Shown here piece after piece: positions 1-7,030 of a stretch of DNA of 64,000 bases. A program made the translations under genes and the position numbers. Numbering within the stretch: the stretch's first letter is position 1; every line of letters begins with the position of its first letter. The notes beneath the pieces are model-generated. The model saw only the letters and a list, made by a program, of their open reading frames with translations, did not search any database and was not told the DNA's origin. The DNA comes from CAMLHP01 sp035759745 (lineage in GTDB: Bacteria > Gemmatimonadota > Gemmatimonadetes > Gemmatimonadales > GWC2-71-9): the NCBI GenBank assembly GCA_035759745.1, contig DASTUF010000084.1:13452-77451 (forward strand). The letters run 5' to 3'.

Positions 1-75
1 CTCCGCACCGCAGCCATGGTCGTCGCCATCGACAAGGTGGCACTGAGCTATGAGCAGCTGGGCATCTTCCCGTAA
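1..75 (+). CDS. C-terminal fragment, probable Glu/Leu-family dehydrogenase
   Basis: An open frame enters from the left edge and stops at TAA 73-75. The 24 visible residues (LRTAAMVVAIDKVALSYEQL then GIFP) resemble the C-terminal helix of hexameric glutamate dehydrogenases, where an R-T-A-A-x-x-x-A-I-x-x-V pattern is usual. The next gene starts inside it at position 50, so the two overlap by 26 bases and are probably cotranscribed. The fragment is too short to settle substrate or cofactor. Another dehydrogenase of the same fold is possible. Confidence 0.5.
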   Translation, partial: LRTAAMVVAIDKVALSYEQLGIFP

Positions 76-562
76 ACGGCGGCCGGCGTTGGTGCTGGCG
101 GCCATCCTGCTGGCCGTTGGCTGCCAGCCGCCCCCCCCGGAAACCAGCGCCGACCAGCCGCCGGCTGAGCATCCGGTGGCTGGCAGCTGGCGGGTCGAAT
201 TCACGCTCGACAGCGTTCGCAGCGGAACCGGGCCGTGGACGCCGGCCGATACCGTGAACGTGGTGGGCCAGCTGATTCTGGCTGGCCCCGACACCGGGCA
301 GGCAGTAATGCTCACCGGCAGCTCGGATTTTGACTTCACGCCGATGCTGGGCAGGCAGATTTCATGTTACGAGCCGGGCCCGGTGGAAGTCCGGGTCGGA
401 AGAATCGATGAACGGTTCAACCTGCACTTCACACCCGGAGCCGCTGATTGCGGCTTCGGCGCGACCGTGGGCTGGAGCGGTGACTCCCTGACCGGGCGCT
501 GGGGCGAAGCGTCGATCGCGGGGCCGGTGGCCATGGGGAGGGTGGTAATGATCCACAGATGA
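50..562 (+). CDS. Putative lipoprotein, unknown function
   Basis: 170 residues. Arg/Lys-rich n-region, hydrophobic segment at about residues 12-24, then a lipobox (LAVGC) with the acceptor Cys near residue 25 and a Pro-rich linker: a typical lipoprotein signal peptide. The mature part looks beta-rich, with Cys residues near the centre, and I recognise no family. It overlaps the upstream gene by 26 bases. Its TGA stop at 560-562 lies in the left arm of a nested inverted repeat (550-648), so transcripts would end in or pass through a stable hairpin before the next gene. Confidence 0.7.
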   Translation: MSSWASSRKRRPALVLAAILLAVGCQPPPPETSADQPPAEHPVAGSWRVEFTLDSVRSGTGPWTPADTVNVVGQLILAGPDTGQAVMLTGSSDFDFTPMLGRQISCYEPGPVEVRVGRIDERFNLHFTPGAADCGFGATVGWSGDSLTGRWGEASIAGPVAMGRVVMIHR

Positions 563-648
563 AACTGATGTATACTCGATGAAGCTGATGTTTGGGTGAA
601 CAGCCGACCATCAGCTTCATCAATGTTCATCCACTTCATCTGTGGATC
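550..648. repeat. Nested inverted repeat between genes
   Basis: Two perfect nested dyads are visible. The outer arms are GATCCACAGATGAA (550-563) and its complement (635-648). The inner arms are GATGAAGCTGATG (578-590) and its complement (609-621). The left outer arm covers the stop codon of the lipoprotein gene, and the right outer arm ends two bases before the GGAGG ribosome site of the next gene. There is no T-tract, so attenuation or RNA stabilisation is as plausible as termination. Confidence 0.85.
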
Positions 649-659
649 TGGAGGCTCCC

Positions 660-911
660 ATGGCCAAGTGCGAAGTCTGCGGCAACGCTTACTACCTCTC
701 CTTCGACGTCGTCGCCGCCGGCGTGACCCATACGTTCGATTCCTTCGAGTGCGCCATCCACAAACTGGCCCCGACCTGCGCCCACTGCGGCTGCCGCATC
801 ATCGGCCACGGTATCGAGGCCAACGGCACCTTCTACTGCTGTGCTCACTGCGCCCACCAGGAGGGCGCCACCAAGGTTCGCGACAACGAGGCCCATGCCG
901 CGTCGGACTGA
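660..911 (+). CDS. Small Cys-rich metallothionein-like protein
   Basis: 83 residues from ATG 660, chosen over an in-frame GTG at 642 because GGAGG (650-654) sits 5 bases upstream. Cys/His pairs run the whole length: a CxxC near the N-terminus (MAKCEVCGN), a central FECAIH, then CAHCGCRIIGHG and FYCCAHCAHQ. This matches the small bacterial proteins usually named prokaryotic metallothioneins, which bind zinc or other soft metals. Binding is inferred from spacing only. It overlaps the downstream lipoprotein gene by 17 bases, which indicates translational coupling. Confidence 0.8.
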   Translation: MAKCEVCGNAYYLSFDVVAAGVTHTFDSFECAIHKLAPTCAHCGCRIIGHGIEANGTFYCCAHCAHQEGATKVRDNEAHAASD

Positions 912-1338
912 ATTGCTCGCGCTGATCGCGCTGGTGGCCCTTGTCGGCTGCGACCGTCGGCGGCAGATGATGCCGCCCGACGGCGCCGATACCGGCGTTG
1001 CGATCCTGGACAGCATCCCGACCATCGAGATCCTCTCGCCTGCGGGGACCGATACGCTGGTGGAGGGCCGTACCCACGTGATCCGCTGGACCGCGTCGGG
1101 CGTGCAAACCCTGGACATCGGTGCCGCCATCGGCGGCAAGGACAAGGGTCATCTCGGCATCGCCATCCCCGCCAGCCCCGATACGCTCGTGTGGACCGTT
1201 CCGGAGGGATTCGTTTCCGGCGTCGGCCTCGAGGCATCGTCCAATGCGCGACTGATGTTCGAGTCGCGCGATCCCGCGGGCGCGCACGCCGAGTCCGAAC
1301 CATTCACCATCGTGGCCCAGCCGTCCATCGCCCCATGA
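895..1338 (+). CDS. Putative lipoprotein with Ig-like (Kre9/Knh-type) domain
   Basis: 147 residues from ATG 895, inside the end of the metallothionein-like gene. The signal peptide carries a lipobox (LVALVGC), Cys near residue 18. The mature domain has the layout ILSPAGTDTLVEG then VIRWTASGV, which resembles the Ser/Thr-rich Kre9/Knh-type beta-sandwich module seen in many surface proteins. That assignment is tentative. Its stop overlaps the next start (ATGA at 1335-1338). An extracytoplasmic anchored binding or structural role is plausible, but no catalytic motif is visible. Confidence 0.65.
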   Translation: MPRRTELLALIALVALVGCDRRRQMMPPDGADTGVAILDSIPTIEILSPAGTDTLVEGRTHVIRWTASGVQTLDIGAAIGGKDKGHLGIAIPASPDTLVWTVPEGFVSGVGLEASSNARLMFESRDPAGAHAESEPFTIVAQPSIAP

Positions 1339-1550
1339 CATCCGACTCCGACTTCGACCTGATGCCGCTCGTGGCCGCGGGGGTGGTGCTGGCCGCCGCC
1401 TTCCTGGCCCGGCGCTGGCTCCGGAAGCACACCGACATCCCCAACGCCTTCCTGGCTGTCGGGGAGGAGCTCATTGTGCCCGTAGTGGCCACGTGGGCCG
1501 TGACCCAGGTAGAGCGCCGCAGGCTCCCGCGCTACGCATCCCGTGCGTGA
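1335..1550 (+). CDS. Small single-pass membrane protein
   Basis: 71 residues starting in an ATGA overlap with the preceding lipoprotein gene. A short acidic N-terminus (MTSDSDFD) precedes one clear transmembrane segment at about residues 9-26 (LMPLVAAGVVLAAAFLARRW), followed by an Arg-rich cytoplasmic-type stretch and a second weakly hydrophobic region. No family recognised. The overlaps on both sides place it firmly in the 660-1755 operon. Confidence 0.6.
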   Translation: MTSDSDFDLMPLVAAGVVLAAAFLARRWLRKHTDIPNAFLAVGEELIVPVVATWAVTQVERRRLPRYASRA

Positions 1551-1755
1551 CATCGACGACGACGCCACGGCTGAAGGAGCGGTGGAGCTGCACTGCCCCT
1601 GGTGCGGCGAGCCTCACACACTCGAACCCGATCCGTCCGGCGGCGCAGTTCAGGAATACGTCGAGGACTGCCCGGTATGCTGCAATCCCTGGCTGGTCAA
1701 AGTCCGATTCGCGGCTCCCGGACTTGCCGATGTGACGCTCGACCGGGCACAATAG
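1543..1755 (+). CDS. CPXCG-motif cysteine-rich protein
   Basis: 70 residues from GTG 1543, overlapping the previous gene by 8 bases. It contains CPWCGEPHTLEPD and, about 25 residues on, DCPVCCNPW, the paired Cys knuckles of the small CPXCG family of predicted zinc-ribbon proteins. The acidic stretch between the knuckles (QEYVEDCPVCC) is also typical. Molecular role unknown. It is the second Cys-rich metal-binding candidate in this cluster, only five bases before the glutathione peroxidase gene. Confidence 0.8.
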   Translation: MRDIDDDATAEGAVELHCPWCGEPHTLEPDPSGGAVQEYVEDCPVCCNPWLVKVRFAAPGLADVTLDRAQ

Positions 1756-1760
1756 CCGCA

Positions 1761-2243
1761 ATGGCCACCAGCCTGTTCACCATTCCGGTCACGACCATCG
1801 ACGGCCGCACCACCACCCTGGAACCGTGGCGGGGGCAGGTGCTGCTGATAGTGAATGTCGCGAGCCAGTGCGGCTTCACGCCGCAGTATGAAGGACTGGA
1901 GGCGCTGCATCGCGCCCACGCCCCACAGGGGCTCGCGGTGCTTGGCTTCCCCTGCGACCAGTTCGGCCACCAGGAGCCGGGCGACGAGGCCGAGATCCGG
2001 GACTTCTGCCGGCTCACCTACGACGTGACGTTCCCGCTGTTCGCCAGGATCGAAGTCAACGGGCCCGGCACGCATCCACTCTATCGCGAGCTCAAGCGCG
2101 CTCGGCGCGGCTTTCTGGGCACCGGCAACATCAAGTGGAACTTCACCAAGTTCGTGGTGGCTCGCTCGGGTCAGGTGGTCCAGCGCCACCCGCCAACCCG
2201 CACCCCGGAGCAACTGCAACCCGGACTCCTGAAACTGCTCTGA
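1761..2243 (+). CDS. Glutathione peroxidase family (Cys-type peroxidase)
   Basis: 160 residues, the normal size for small bacterial members, starting at ATG 1761. All catalytic elements are visible: NVASQCGFTPQY with the peroxidatic Cys near residue 36, FPCDQFGHQEP with the Gln, and IKWNFTKFVV with the Trp and Asn. The position that is selenocysteine in animal enzymes is Cys (TGC). No signal peptide, so it is cytoplasmic and reduces hydroperoxides, with thioredoxin the likelier electron donor for a bacterial Cys enzyme. It follows the CPXCG gene by five bases and probably shares its transcript. Confidence 0.92.
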   Translation: MATSLFTIPVTTIDGRTTTLEPWRGQVLLIVNVASQCGFTPQYEGLEALHRAHAPQGLAVLGFPCDQFGHQEPGDEAEIRDFCRLTYDVTFPLFARIEVNGPGTHPLYRELKRARRGFLGTGNIKWNFTKFVVARSGQVVQRHPPTRTPEQLQPGLLKLL

Positions 2244-2255
2244 ACTTCTCGCTCT

Positions 2256-2318
2256 GATCCCTGATCCCAGGTCCCTGACCCCTGACCCCACGCCTCACGT
2301 CCCACGCCTCACGCCCTT
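2256..2318. repeat. Heptad tract, single arm (GATCCCT / CGCCTCA words)
   Basis: Nine consecutive in-phase 7-mers can be read: GATCCCT, GATCCCA, GGTCCCT, GACCCCT, GACCCCA, CGCCTCA, CGTCCCA, CGCCTCA, CGCCCTT. Unlike most heptad tracts here it has no opposing arm nearby. The change of word midway, from GAYCCCT to CGCCTCA, keeps the phase. It lies in the 203-base gap between the peroxidase and a lipoprotein gene. The rest of that gap shows nothing I can name. Confidence 0.85.
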
Positions 2319-2446
2319 CCTCGGTTCAATCCGCAACTCGCGTGACCTGCGCCACAGGCAACCCGGCCGCACTATGCCAGATATGACGGGCTGGTATCGT
2401 CACTGTGACGATTCCCCAATGGCACATTCACAATTGGAGTTGCTGC

Positions 2447-2842
2447 ATGCTGAAGACGATCCTTGCCGCAGATCTGCGGTTCGCCGCTCGGAAGAGCGGC
2501 TTTCTGGCGTTGCTGGCGCTTGCCTCGCTGACTGTTGCGGCATGCGACGATGACACCAACGAACCCGAAGTGGGCAATCTCGACGTTACCGTGACGGTCA
2601 CCGGCGAGGGCGCCGACGCTGACGGCTTCGACGTCACGGTTGGAACAGCTTCAATCGGCCCGGTAGCGGCCACTGGCGGCACCGTGTCCGCCACGGCCCT
2701 GGCCACTGGCGATACGCAGGTCACGCTGACCGGCCTGGACGCCAACTGCTCGGTGGATTCCGCCACCAAGACCGCTACGATTACCGATGGCGACACCACC
2801 GACGTGACGTTCGAGGTGAGCTGCTCCGCCGTAGCGGTATAG
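2447..2842 (+). CDS. Putative lipoprotein, unknown function
   Basis: 131 residues from ATG 2447, preferred over upstream in-frame starts because GGAG (2436-2439) is seven bases away. A long n-region precedes a hydrophobic core (FLALLALASLTVAAC) with the lipobox Cys near residue 33, followed by an Asp-rich linker (DDDTNEPE). The mature part is Thr/Val/Asp-rich beta-strand sequence ending DVTFEVSCSAVAV with two Cys, probably a small Ig-like surface domain. The function is not recognisable. It is flanked by non-coding sequence on the left and by a DUF6496 pair on the right. Confidence 0.7.
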   Translation: MLKTILAADLRFAARKSGFLALLALASLTVAACDDDTNEPEVGNLDVTVTVTGEGADADGFDVTVGTASIGPVAATGGTVSATALATGDTQVTLTGLDANCSVDSATKTATITDGDTTDVTFEVSCSAVAV

Positions 2843-2904
2843 TTTTCCTCCGGGGCGCGGCCTCCCTGTGAGGTCGTGGCCCCGCTCGTCGCGGAGGTAG
2901 GCCC

Positions 2905-3126
2905 ATGTCGGTGAAGGGACGGAAGCCCGCCAAGAAGCAGGCTCGCAAGTACGGCGAAGCGGCAGGGAAGTGGGTGGAACGTGCCATGCGTCGTCGCAAG
3001 AAGGGCACGCTCCGCAGCGGACCGGGCGGCAAGGGTGGCAAGGTGAAGAGCCGCGAGCAGGCGATCGCGATCGGACTGTCCGAAGCTCGCGAGAAGGGAG
3101 CGAAGGTGCCCAGGAAGAAGTCGTGA
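2905..3126 (+). CDS. DUF6496-type small basic protein
   Basis: 73 residues, extremely Lys/Arg/Gly-rich. The C-terminal half (KSREQAIAIGLSEAREKGAK) is the hallmark of the DUF6496 group, short proteins of unknown role whose composition suggests nucleic-acid association. ATG 2905 is preceded by CGGAGG (2893-2898). Its stop overlaps the next gene start (GTGA, 3123-3126), so the two are translated as a pair. No membrane segment. Confidence 0.75.
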   Translation: MSVKGRKPAKKQARKYGEAAGKWVERAMRRRKKGTLRSGPGGKGGKVKSREQAIAIGLSEAREKGAKVPRKKS

Positions 3127-3320
3127 GCTTCTGGAGCCGCTTGTTCGGCCCGCGCGAGACACCCGAGGAAACGGTGCAGCGCACTCGCCGAGCCCTGGAA
3201 CTGATGGACTCCGGCAAGACCGACGAGGAAGTGGAACGCGCGCTCTACATGGACGGAGTCCCGGTAGAGCGCGCGCGTGCGTTGGTCGCCGAGGTACGAC
3301 GAGTAAAAGGTGAAAGGTGA
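3123..3320 (+). CDS. Small helical protein coupled to the DUF6496 gene
   Basis: 65 residues from GTG 3123 in a 4-base overlap with the previous stop. Predicted all-helical and strongly charged: an amphipathic N-terminus (SFWSRLFGP) followed by ETVQRTRRALELMDSGKTDE and a second helix, ending in VKGER. I recognise no family. The last codons and the TGA stop (3318-3320) fall inside the heptad tract 3306-3368, so the C-terminus VRRVKGER is partly encoded by the repeat. Confidence 0.6.
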   Translation: MSFWSRLFGPRETPEETVQRTRRALELMDSGKTDEEVERALYMDGVPVERARALVAEVRRVKGER

Positions 3321-3368
3321 ACAGTGAACGGGAAGCCCTGATCACCGTTCACCTTTCACGCTTCACCT
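3306..3368. repeat. Heptad dyad between convergent genes (AAAGGTG words)
   Basis: Nine in-phase 7-mers: AAAGGTG, AAAGGTG, AACAGTG, AACGGGA, AGCCCTG, ATCACCG, TTCACCT, TTCACGC, TTCACCT. The second half is the approximate reverse complement of the first, and the 7-base phase is kept through the turn. It spans both stop codons of the flanking convergent genes (3318-3320 on plus and 3367-3369 on minus), so it could act as a shared end signal, though there is no T-tract. Confidence 0.88.
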
Positions 3369-5385
3369 ACGGGGTCAGCGGCCTGGTCTCCGGCTCGATC
3401 TTCACAATCCACAGGCCGTTGTTGTTGTCATTCACGTACGCCAGCCCGTCCTTCACCACTACGCCCCACGTGTTGGGCGAGTTCTTCACTTCGCCGTCCA
3501 TGTCGCCCGTGTGCACGTGGACGATCTCGCGATTCTGGGCCCGGAGATCACCCCGCAGCTCGCCGCTGATATCGAAGGCGCGGAACCCGCCCTGGTACGC
3601 CCCCATGTAGAGCGTGTCGCCCGCCACCCACACGTTGTGCACCCCACCATACTCCGGTTCGTACCACGCCACCGAGCGGGGCTGCTCCATGTCCGACACG
3701 TCAATCACCTGCAGGCGGCCGTAGGCGCGCCCTGCCGCTGCGTCCTTGGCGCCCTTCACCCCGGCGCCGGGGAACACCTCGTCGGCGATGAACACATAGT
3801 CGTTGTGGCGCCACGCGGTGTGGGTGCCACGGATGAAGCCGGGGCCGCCGACCGCCTCGACTTCCCTATACAGCGCGTTGAGGTCGTACTTGTACTGGGT
3901 CACCATCTGGGGGTTGGACGGGCTGCCGCCCTTCACTCCATTGCCCACGTCGAGGATCACCAGCCCGTCGTTCCAGTAGGACAGGTATGCCAGGCCGTCC
4001 TTGATGTCGATGTCGTGCAGGGTACGGCCGGCATCGGGCCGATCCGTGCGCCACTGCCCCACTTCCCTGGGATTCGCCGGGTCACCTATGTCCACCACGT
4101 GCATGGCGCCGGTGCCGTCGTTGGTGAGGTACACATGGGTGCCGTACTTCGGCTGCTGGTAGATGAACGCCGAGTGGACTCCGGCGTGGACGCCGTCGGT
4201 GAACTCCGCGACCACCTTCGGGTGGAGCGGGTCTTCCAGCGTGGCGATGACGATCCCGTTCTTGCGATCCGACGCGCCCTCGCGGGTGAACACCAGCGTC
4301 TTCCCGTCGGGCGTGGTCATCACGTCATTGACTCGGCGGGTGTTGGTGACGACCGAGTCGGTCACCACCGGATTCGCCGGATCGCTGATGTCGATCGCGT
4401 ACATCCGGTCTCCGCCTCGGCCCGTGCCGAGGTAGGCAGCCTTGCCGCTGGGGTGCACCCAGACCTCCTCGGTGCGGAAGAGCGATCGAGGCAGGCGACC
4501 CACCACCGTGGCTGGCCGGCGCACATCGCGCGGCGCCAGCGTGACCGCGGCGTCAGCGCTGCGGGTCCCGAAGCTCGCGGTGATCAGGTAGTCACCCGGC
4601 TCGTAACCCACGAACGCCCCGTCGGCATCGATCGTCCCATTGCCAGGCGAGAAACTCCACTGCGGCGTGAGTCCGGCGATCTCTCTGCCGTTGGCATCGC
4701 GCGCCACAGCGGTGAGACGCAGCACGTCGCCCTCCTTCCCCTCCACGCGCGGGGGGCTGATCGCGACGCTGGCAACCGGGGTCGCCACGATCTCGACGGG
4801 CACTTCCGTGCGCACGTCGCCCACCGCCGCCGTGATGACGGCCCGGCCGGGGGCCAGCGCCATCACCACGCCATCTGCCGACACATCCGCCACCCGGGAC
4901 GCCGAGCTGCGCCATGCGATCTGGTCATCCCGTTCGTCGCTCGCGGCGGACCACGACGTCGCCGACAGCCGCACACGCTGCCCGATGGCGAGCCGGGAGA
5001 CTGACGGCGTCACGCTGATGCGGGCCGCCGGGCCCGGCACCATCCGGATCTGCAACCGCTCGAGATACGGCTTGGCCCCTGGCACGGTCGCGACCGCCCC
5101 CACCACGATGGAGCCGGTGGCGCCGGAACGCACCAGGCCGCTGGTGTCCACCGAGCCTTCGAAATACCCGCCGGTCAGGAAGTAGCGGATGCTGGCGTTG
5201 GGCACCGGCTCGCCATTGGCGCCGAGCGCGCGCGCGCTCAGGCGCACGGAATCGCCCGCGACCACGGTGAGCTCGGAGCCCGAGGCAAAGGCAATGCGCG
5301 AAACGGGTGAGGCTGCCAGGGATGACGTGGGCGCTTGGGGCGCTTGCTGCATCAGCGCGGCGAGCGCCAGGAGACCTGTGAGCAT
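3367..5385 (-). CDS. Exported LVIVD-propeller protein with BIG2-like Ig domains
   Basis: 672 residues. Short signal-like N-terminus (MLTGLLALAALMQQAP). Residues about 25-290 form Ig-like repeats of the bacterial BIG2 type (for example VASVAISPPRVEGKEGDVLR, ASRVADVSADGVVMALAPG). The C-terminal half carries LVIVD-type propeller repeats with the signature ID(I/V)SDPANPV and VVDIGDPANP, and ends GLAYVNDNNNGLWIVKIEP. Such proteins are surface or secreted with no known catalysis; adhesion or scaffolding is the usual guess. It is convergent with the preceding small genes across a heptad dyad. A long antisense open frame across it is a GC shadow. Confidence 0.85.
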   Translation of the reverse strand: MLTGLLALAALMQQAPQAPTSSLAASPVSRIAFASGSELTVVAGDSVRLSARALGANGEPVPNASIRYFLTGGYFEGSVDTSGLVRSGATGSIVVGAVATVPGAKPYLERLQIRMVPGPAARISVTPSVSRLAIGQRVRLSATSWSAASDERDDQIAWRSSASRVADVSADGVVMALAPGRAVITAAVGDVRTEVPVEIVATPVASVAISPPRVEGKEGDVLRLTAVARDANGREIAGLTPQWSFSPGNGTIDADGAFVGYEPGDYLITASFGTRSADAAVTLAPRDVRRPATVVGRLPRSLFRTEEVWVHPSGKAAYLGTGRGGDRMYAIDISDPANPVVTDSVVTNTRRVNDVMTTPDGKTLVFTREGASDRKNGIVIATLEDPLHPKVVAEFTDGVHAGVHSAFIYQQPKYGTHVYLTNDGTGAMHVVDIGDPANPREVGQWRTDRPDAGRTLHDIDIKDGLAYLSYWNDGLVILDVGNGVKGGSPSNPQMVTQYKYDLNALYREVEAVGGPGFIRGTHTAWRHNDYVFIADEVFPGAGVKGAKDAAAGRAYGRLQVIDVSDMEQPRSVAWYEPEYGGVHNVWVAGDTLYMGAYQGGFRAFDISGELRGDLRAQNREIVHVHTGDMDGEVKNSPNTWGVVVKDGLAYVNDNNNGLWIVKIEPETRPLTP

Positions 5386-5517
5386 GCGGCCTGACTCGAT
5401 GAGAGGGAATAAGTGGCCCTACGGGGCCCGCCCGGCGCAGGTTGCGGTCCGGGAAACCCGAACCGCCGCAGGGGCGTAGGTTACGGCCTATTCTACCCCC
5501 GACCCGGAGGTCATGCC

Positions 5518-6009
5518 ATGCGCCGTTCGATCGTCCTGCTGTTCGCTCTGGCTCTCGGTGGCACCGCCTCGGCCAGCGCCCAGGCCACGACCCCGGCCCC
5601 GGATCGGGCCGCCGACAGCGCTGCCGTGCTGGCCGTGGTCCACCGCGTCTTCGACGCCATGCGGAGCCGCGATTCAGCGCTGCTCCGCACCGCCTTTGCC
5701 GAGGACGCCCGGCTGTTCACGCCCGGCATGCGCGACGGCGCGCCGGTGGTGCACGCAGAACCCATCAACGGGTTCATCGAAGCCGTTGGCCAGCCCAGCG
5801 ACTCGACCTGGGACGAGCGGATCTACGGAACGGAAGTTCGGCTCGACGGCGGCCTCGCCACCGTGTGGACCGAGTACGACTTTTTCCTCGGCAGCAAATT
5901 CCTGCACTGCGGCGTGGACGCCTTCCAGCTCGCGCGGTATCCCGATGGGTGGAAGATCACGAGCCTTGGGGACACGAGACAGCGGGAGGGGTGCCCCAAG
6001 AGACAGTAG
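5518..6009 (+). CDS. Exported SnoaL/DUF4440-like protein
   Basis: 163 residues from ATG 5518, with GGAGG at 5506-5510. Sec signal peptide (IVLLFALALGGTASASAQA), cleavage likely after the ASA-QA region. The mature part matches the NTF2-like/DUF4440 fold: an opening helix (AAVLAVVHRVFDAMRSRDSA), FAEDARLFTPG, and a closing strand pair (FQLARYPDGWKITSLG). Such domains bind small ligands or act as isomerase-like modules; the substrate here is unknown. It stands alone on its strand, divergent from the propeller gene, and runs into a heptad dyad two bases after its stop. Confidence 0.78.
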   Translation: MRRSIVLLFALALGGTASASAQATTPAPDRAADSAAVLAVVHRVFDAMRSRDSALLRTAFAEDARLFTPGMRDGAPVVHAEPINGFIEAVGQPSDSTWDERIYGTEVRLDGGLATVWTEYDFFLGSKFLHCGVDAFQLARYPDGWKITSLGDTRQREGCPKRQ

Positions 6010-6010
6010 C

Positions 6011-6115
6011 AAGTGGGGAGTGGGGAGTGGGAAGTGGGGAGTGGGGAGTGGGGAGTGGGGAGTGGGAGGTGGTCTCTACTTCCTACTTCCCACTCCCCAC
6101 TTCCCACTTCCCACT
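6011..6115. repeat. Heptad dyad, 15 units (GAGTGGG words)
   Basis: Fifteen in-phase 7-mers: eight G-rich units (AAGTGGG or GAGTGGG), two transitional units (AGGTGGT, CTCTACT), then five complementary C-rich units (TCCTACT, TCCCACT, CCCCACT and so on). Transcribed on either strand it would fold into a long hairpin of about 45 bp. It separates the convergent DUF4440 gene and DNA ligase gene, and the right part lies inside the ligase reading frame (from 6083). Confidence 0.95.
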
Positions 6116-7030
6116 CAGCAGTCTTGGGTGTCTCAGCATCCCGTCATTGGTCCACTCCGAGAACCCCACGCTGGCCTTCAGGCGAGGCGTTACCCAGTGC
6201 GCCTTCTCGCTCGGAGCTACCCTGAGGCCTGCCACTGGCGGTCGCTGGCGCTCCAGCGGCGCCAGCCGCTGCCGGAGCTCACGCAGCATCGCATCGGTGA
6301 AGCCGGTGCCCACCTTGCCCGCATAGCGCAGCGCCCCGGCCTCCTTCACGCCCAGCAGCAGCGCGCCCAGCCCGGCTCGACTGCCCTTCGGCTCAGTCCA
6401 GCCGATGATGACGAACTCGCCCTGCTGCACCGGCTTGAGTTTGACCCAGTCGCGTGAGCGTCCGCTGCGATAGCTGCTGGCAGCGCGCTTTCCCATGAGC
6501 CCCTCAAAGCCCGCATCCACCATCGCGGCGAACAGTTCGTCAAAGCTGCCATCCAGCACCGGGGTCAGGCGCAGTGCACCGAGGTCCTCGACCGACTGCT
6601 CGAGCAGCGCCCGGCGCTCGGTCCATGGAAGGCGCGTCACTCGCTTGCCTGCAAGCGCCAGGCAATCGAACACCGAATACTCCACCGGTACATCGCGTTG
6701 GATCGCCGGCGGCGGATTGGCCCGCTTCATTCGCTGCTGCAGCCGCGCGAAGCTGGGCACGCCGGTGGCGGGGTCGGTTGCGATGAGCTCGCCATCCACG
6801 ATCGCGCCGTCGGGCAGCGCCTCGCCCAGCCGCGCCGCGACCTCGGGATAGTTGCCCTCCACCCGAAGCTTGTTGCGGGAATAGATCCGGATCTCGTTGC
6901 CCTGGCGGGACGCAATGGCCCGAACGCCGTCGAGCTTCGGCTCGTAGATCCAGCCATCCGGCAATGCGAGGGGCTTGACCAGGGTGGCCAGCATCGGCGC
7001 GATCCAGCCTCGCGGGCTGGCTTCGCTCAC
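6083..7030 (-). CDS. ATP-dependent DNA ligase (LigD ligase domain, stand-alone)
   Basis: 315 residues. Motif I is EPKLDGVRAI with the AMP-accepting Lys at residue 32. Further nucleotidyltransferase motifs are visible (IVDGELIA, FEGLMGKRA, RDWVKLKP), then an OB-fold region (GEFVIIGWTEPKGSRAGLGA). It corresponds to the ligase part of Mycobacterium-type LigD without polymerase or phosphoesterase modules. It seals ends in non-homologous end joining. The start overlaps the polymerase gene by 4 bases. The last residues (LLSGKWEVGSGK) are encoded by the heptad dyad 6011-6115, so the natural C-terminus has been replaced or extended by repeat. Confidence 0.92.
   Translation of the reverse strand: MSEASPRGWIAPMLATLVKPLALPDGWIYEPKLDGVRAIASRQGNEIRIYSRNKLRVEGNYPEVAARLGEALPDGAIVDGELIATDPATGVPSFARLQQRMKRANPPPAIQRDVPVEYSVFDCLALAGKRVTRLPWTERRALLEQSVEDLGALRLTPVLDGSFDELFAAMVDAGFEGLMGKRAASSYRSGRSRDWVKLKPVQQGEFVIIGWTEPKGSRAGLGALLLGVKEAGALRYAGKVGTGFTDAMLRELRQRLAPLERQRPPVAGLRVAPSEKAHWVTPRLKASVGFSEWTNDGMLRHPRLLSGKWEVGSGK

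Noticed and set aside
3511..5004. A 497-residue open frame antisense to the propeller gene.
   Set aside because: It is Val/His/Arg-rich without motifs and exactly opposes a gene with clear BIG2 and LVIVD repeats, as expected in high-GC DNA.
6011..6115. Direct repeats that could suggest a CRISPR array.
   Set aside because: Units are 7 bases with no spacers and turn into their complement; no cas gene is nearby.
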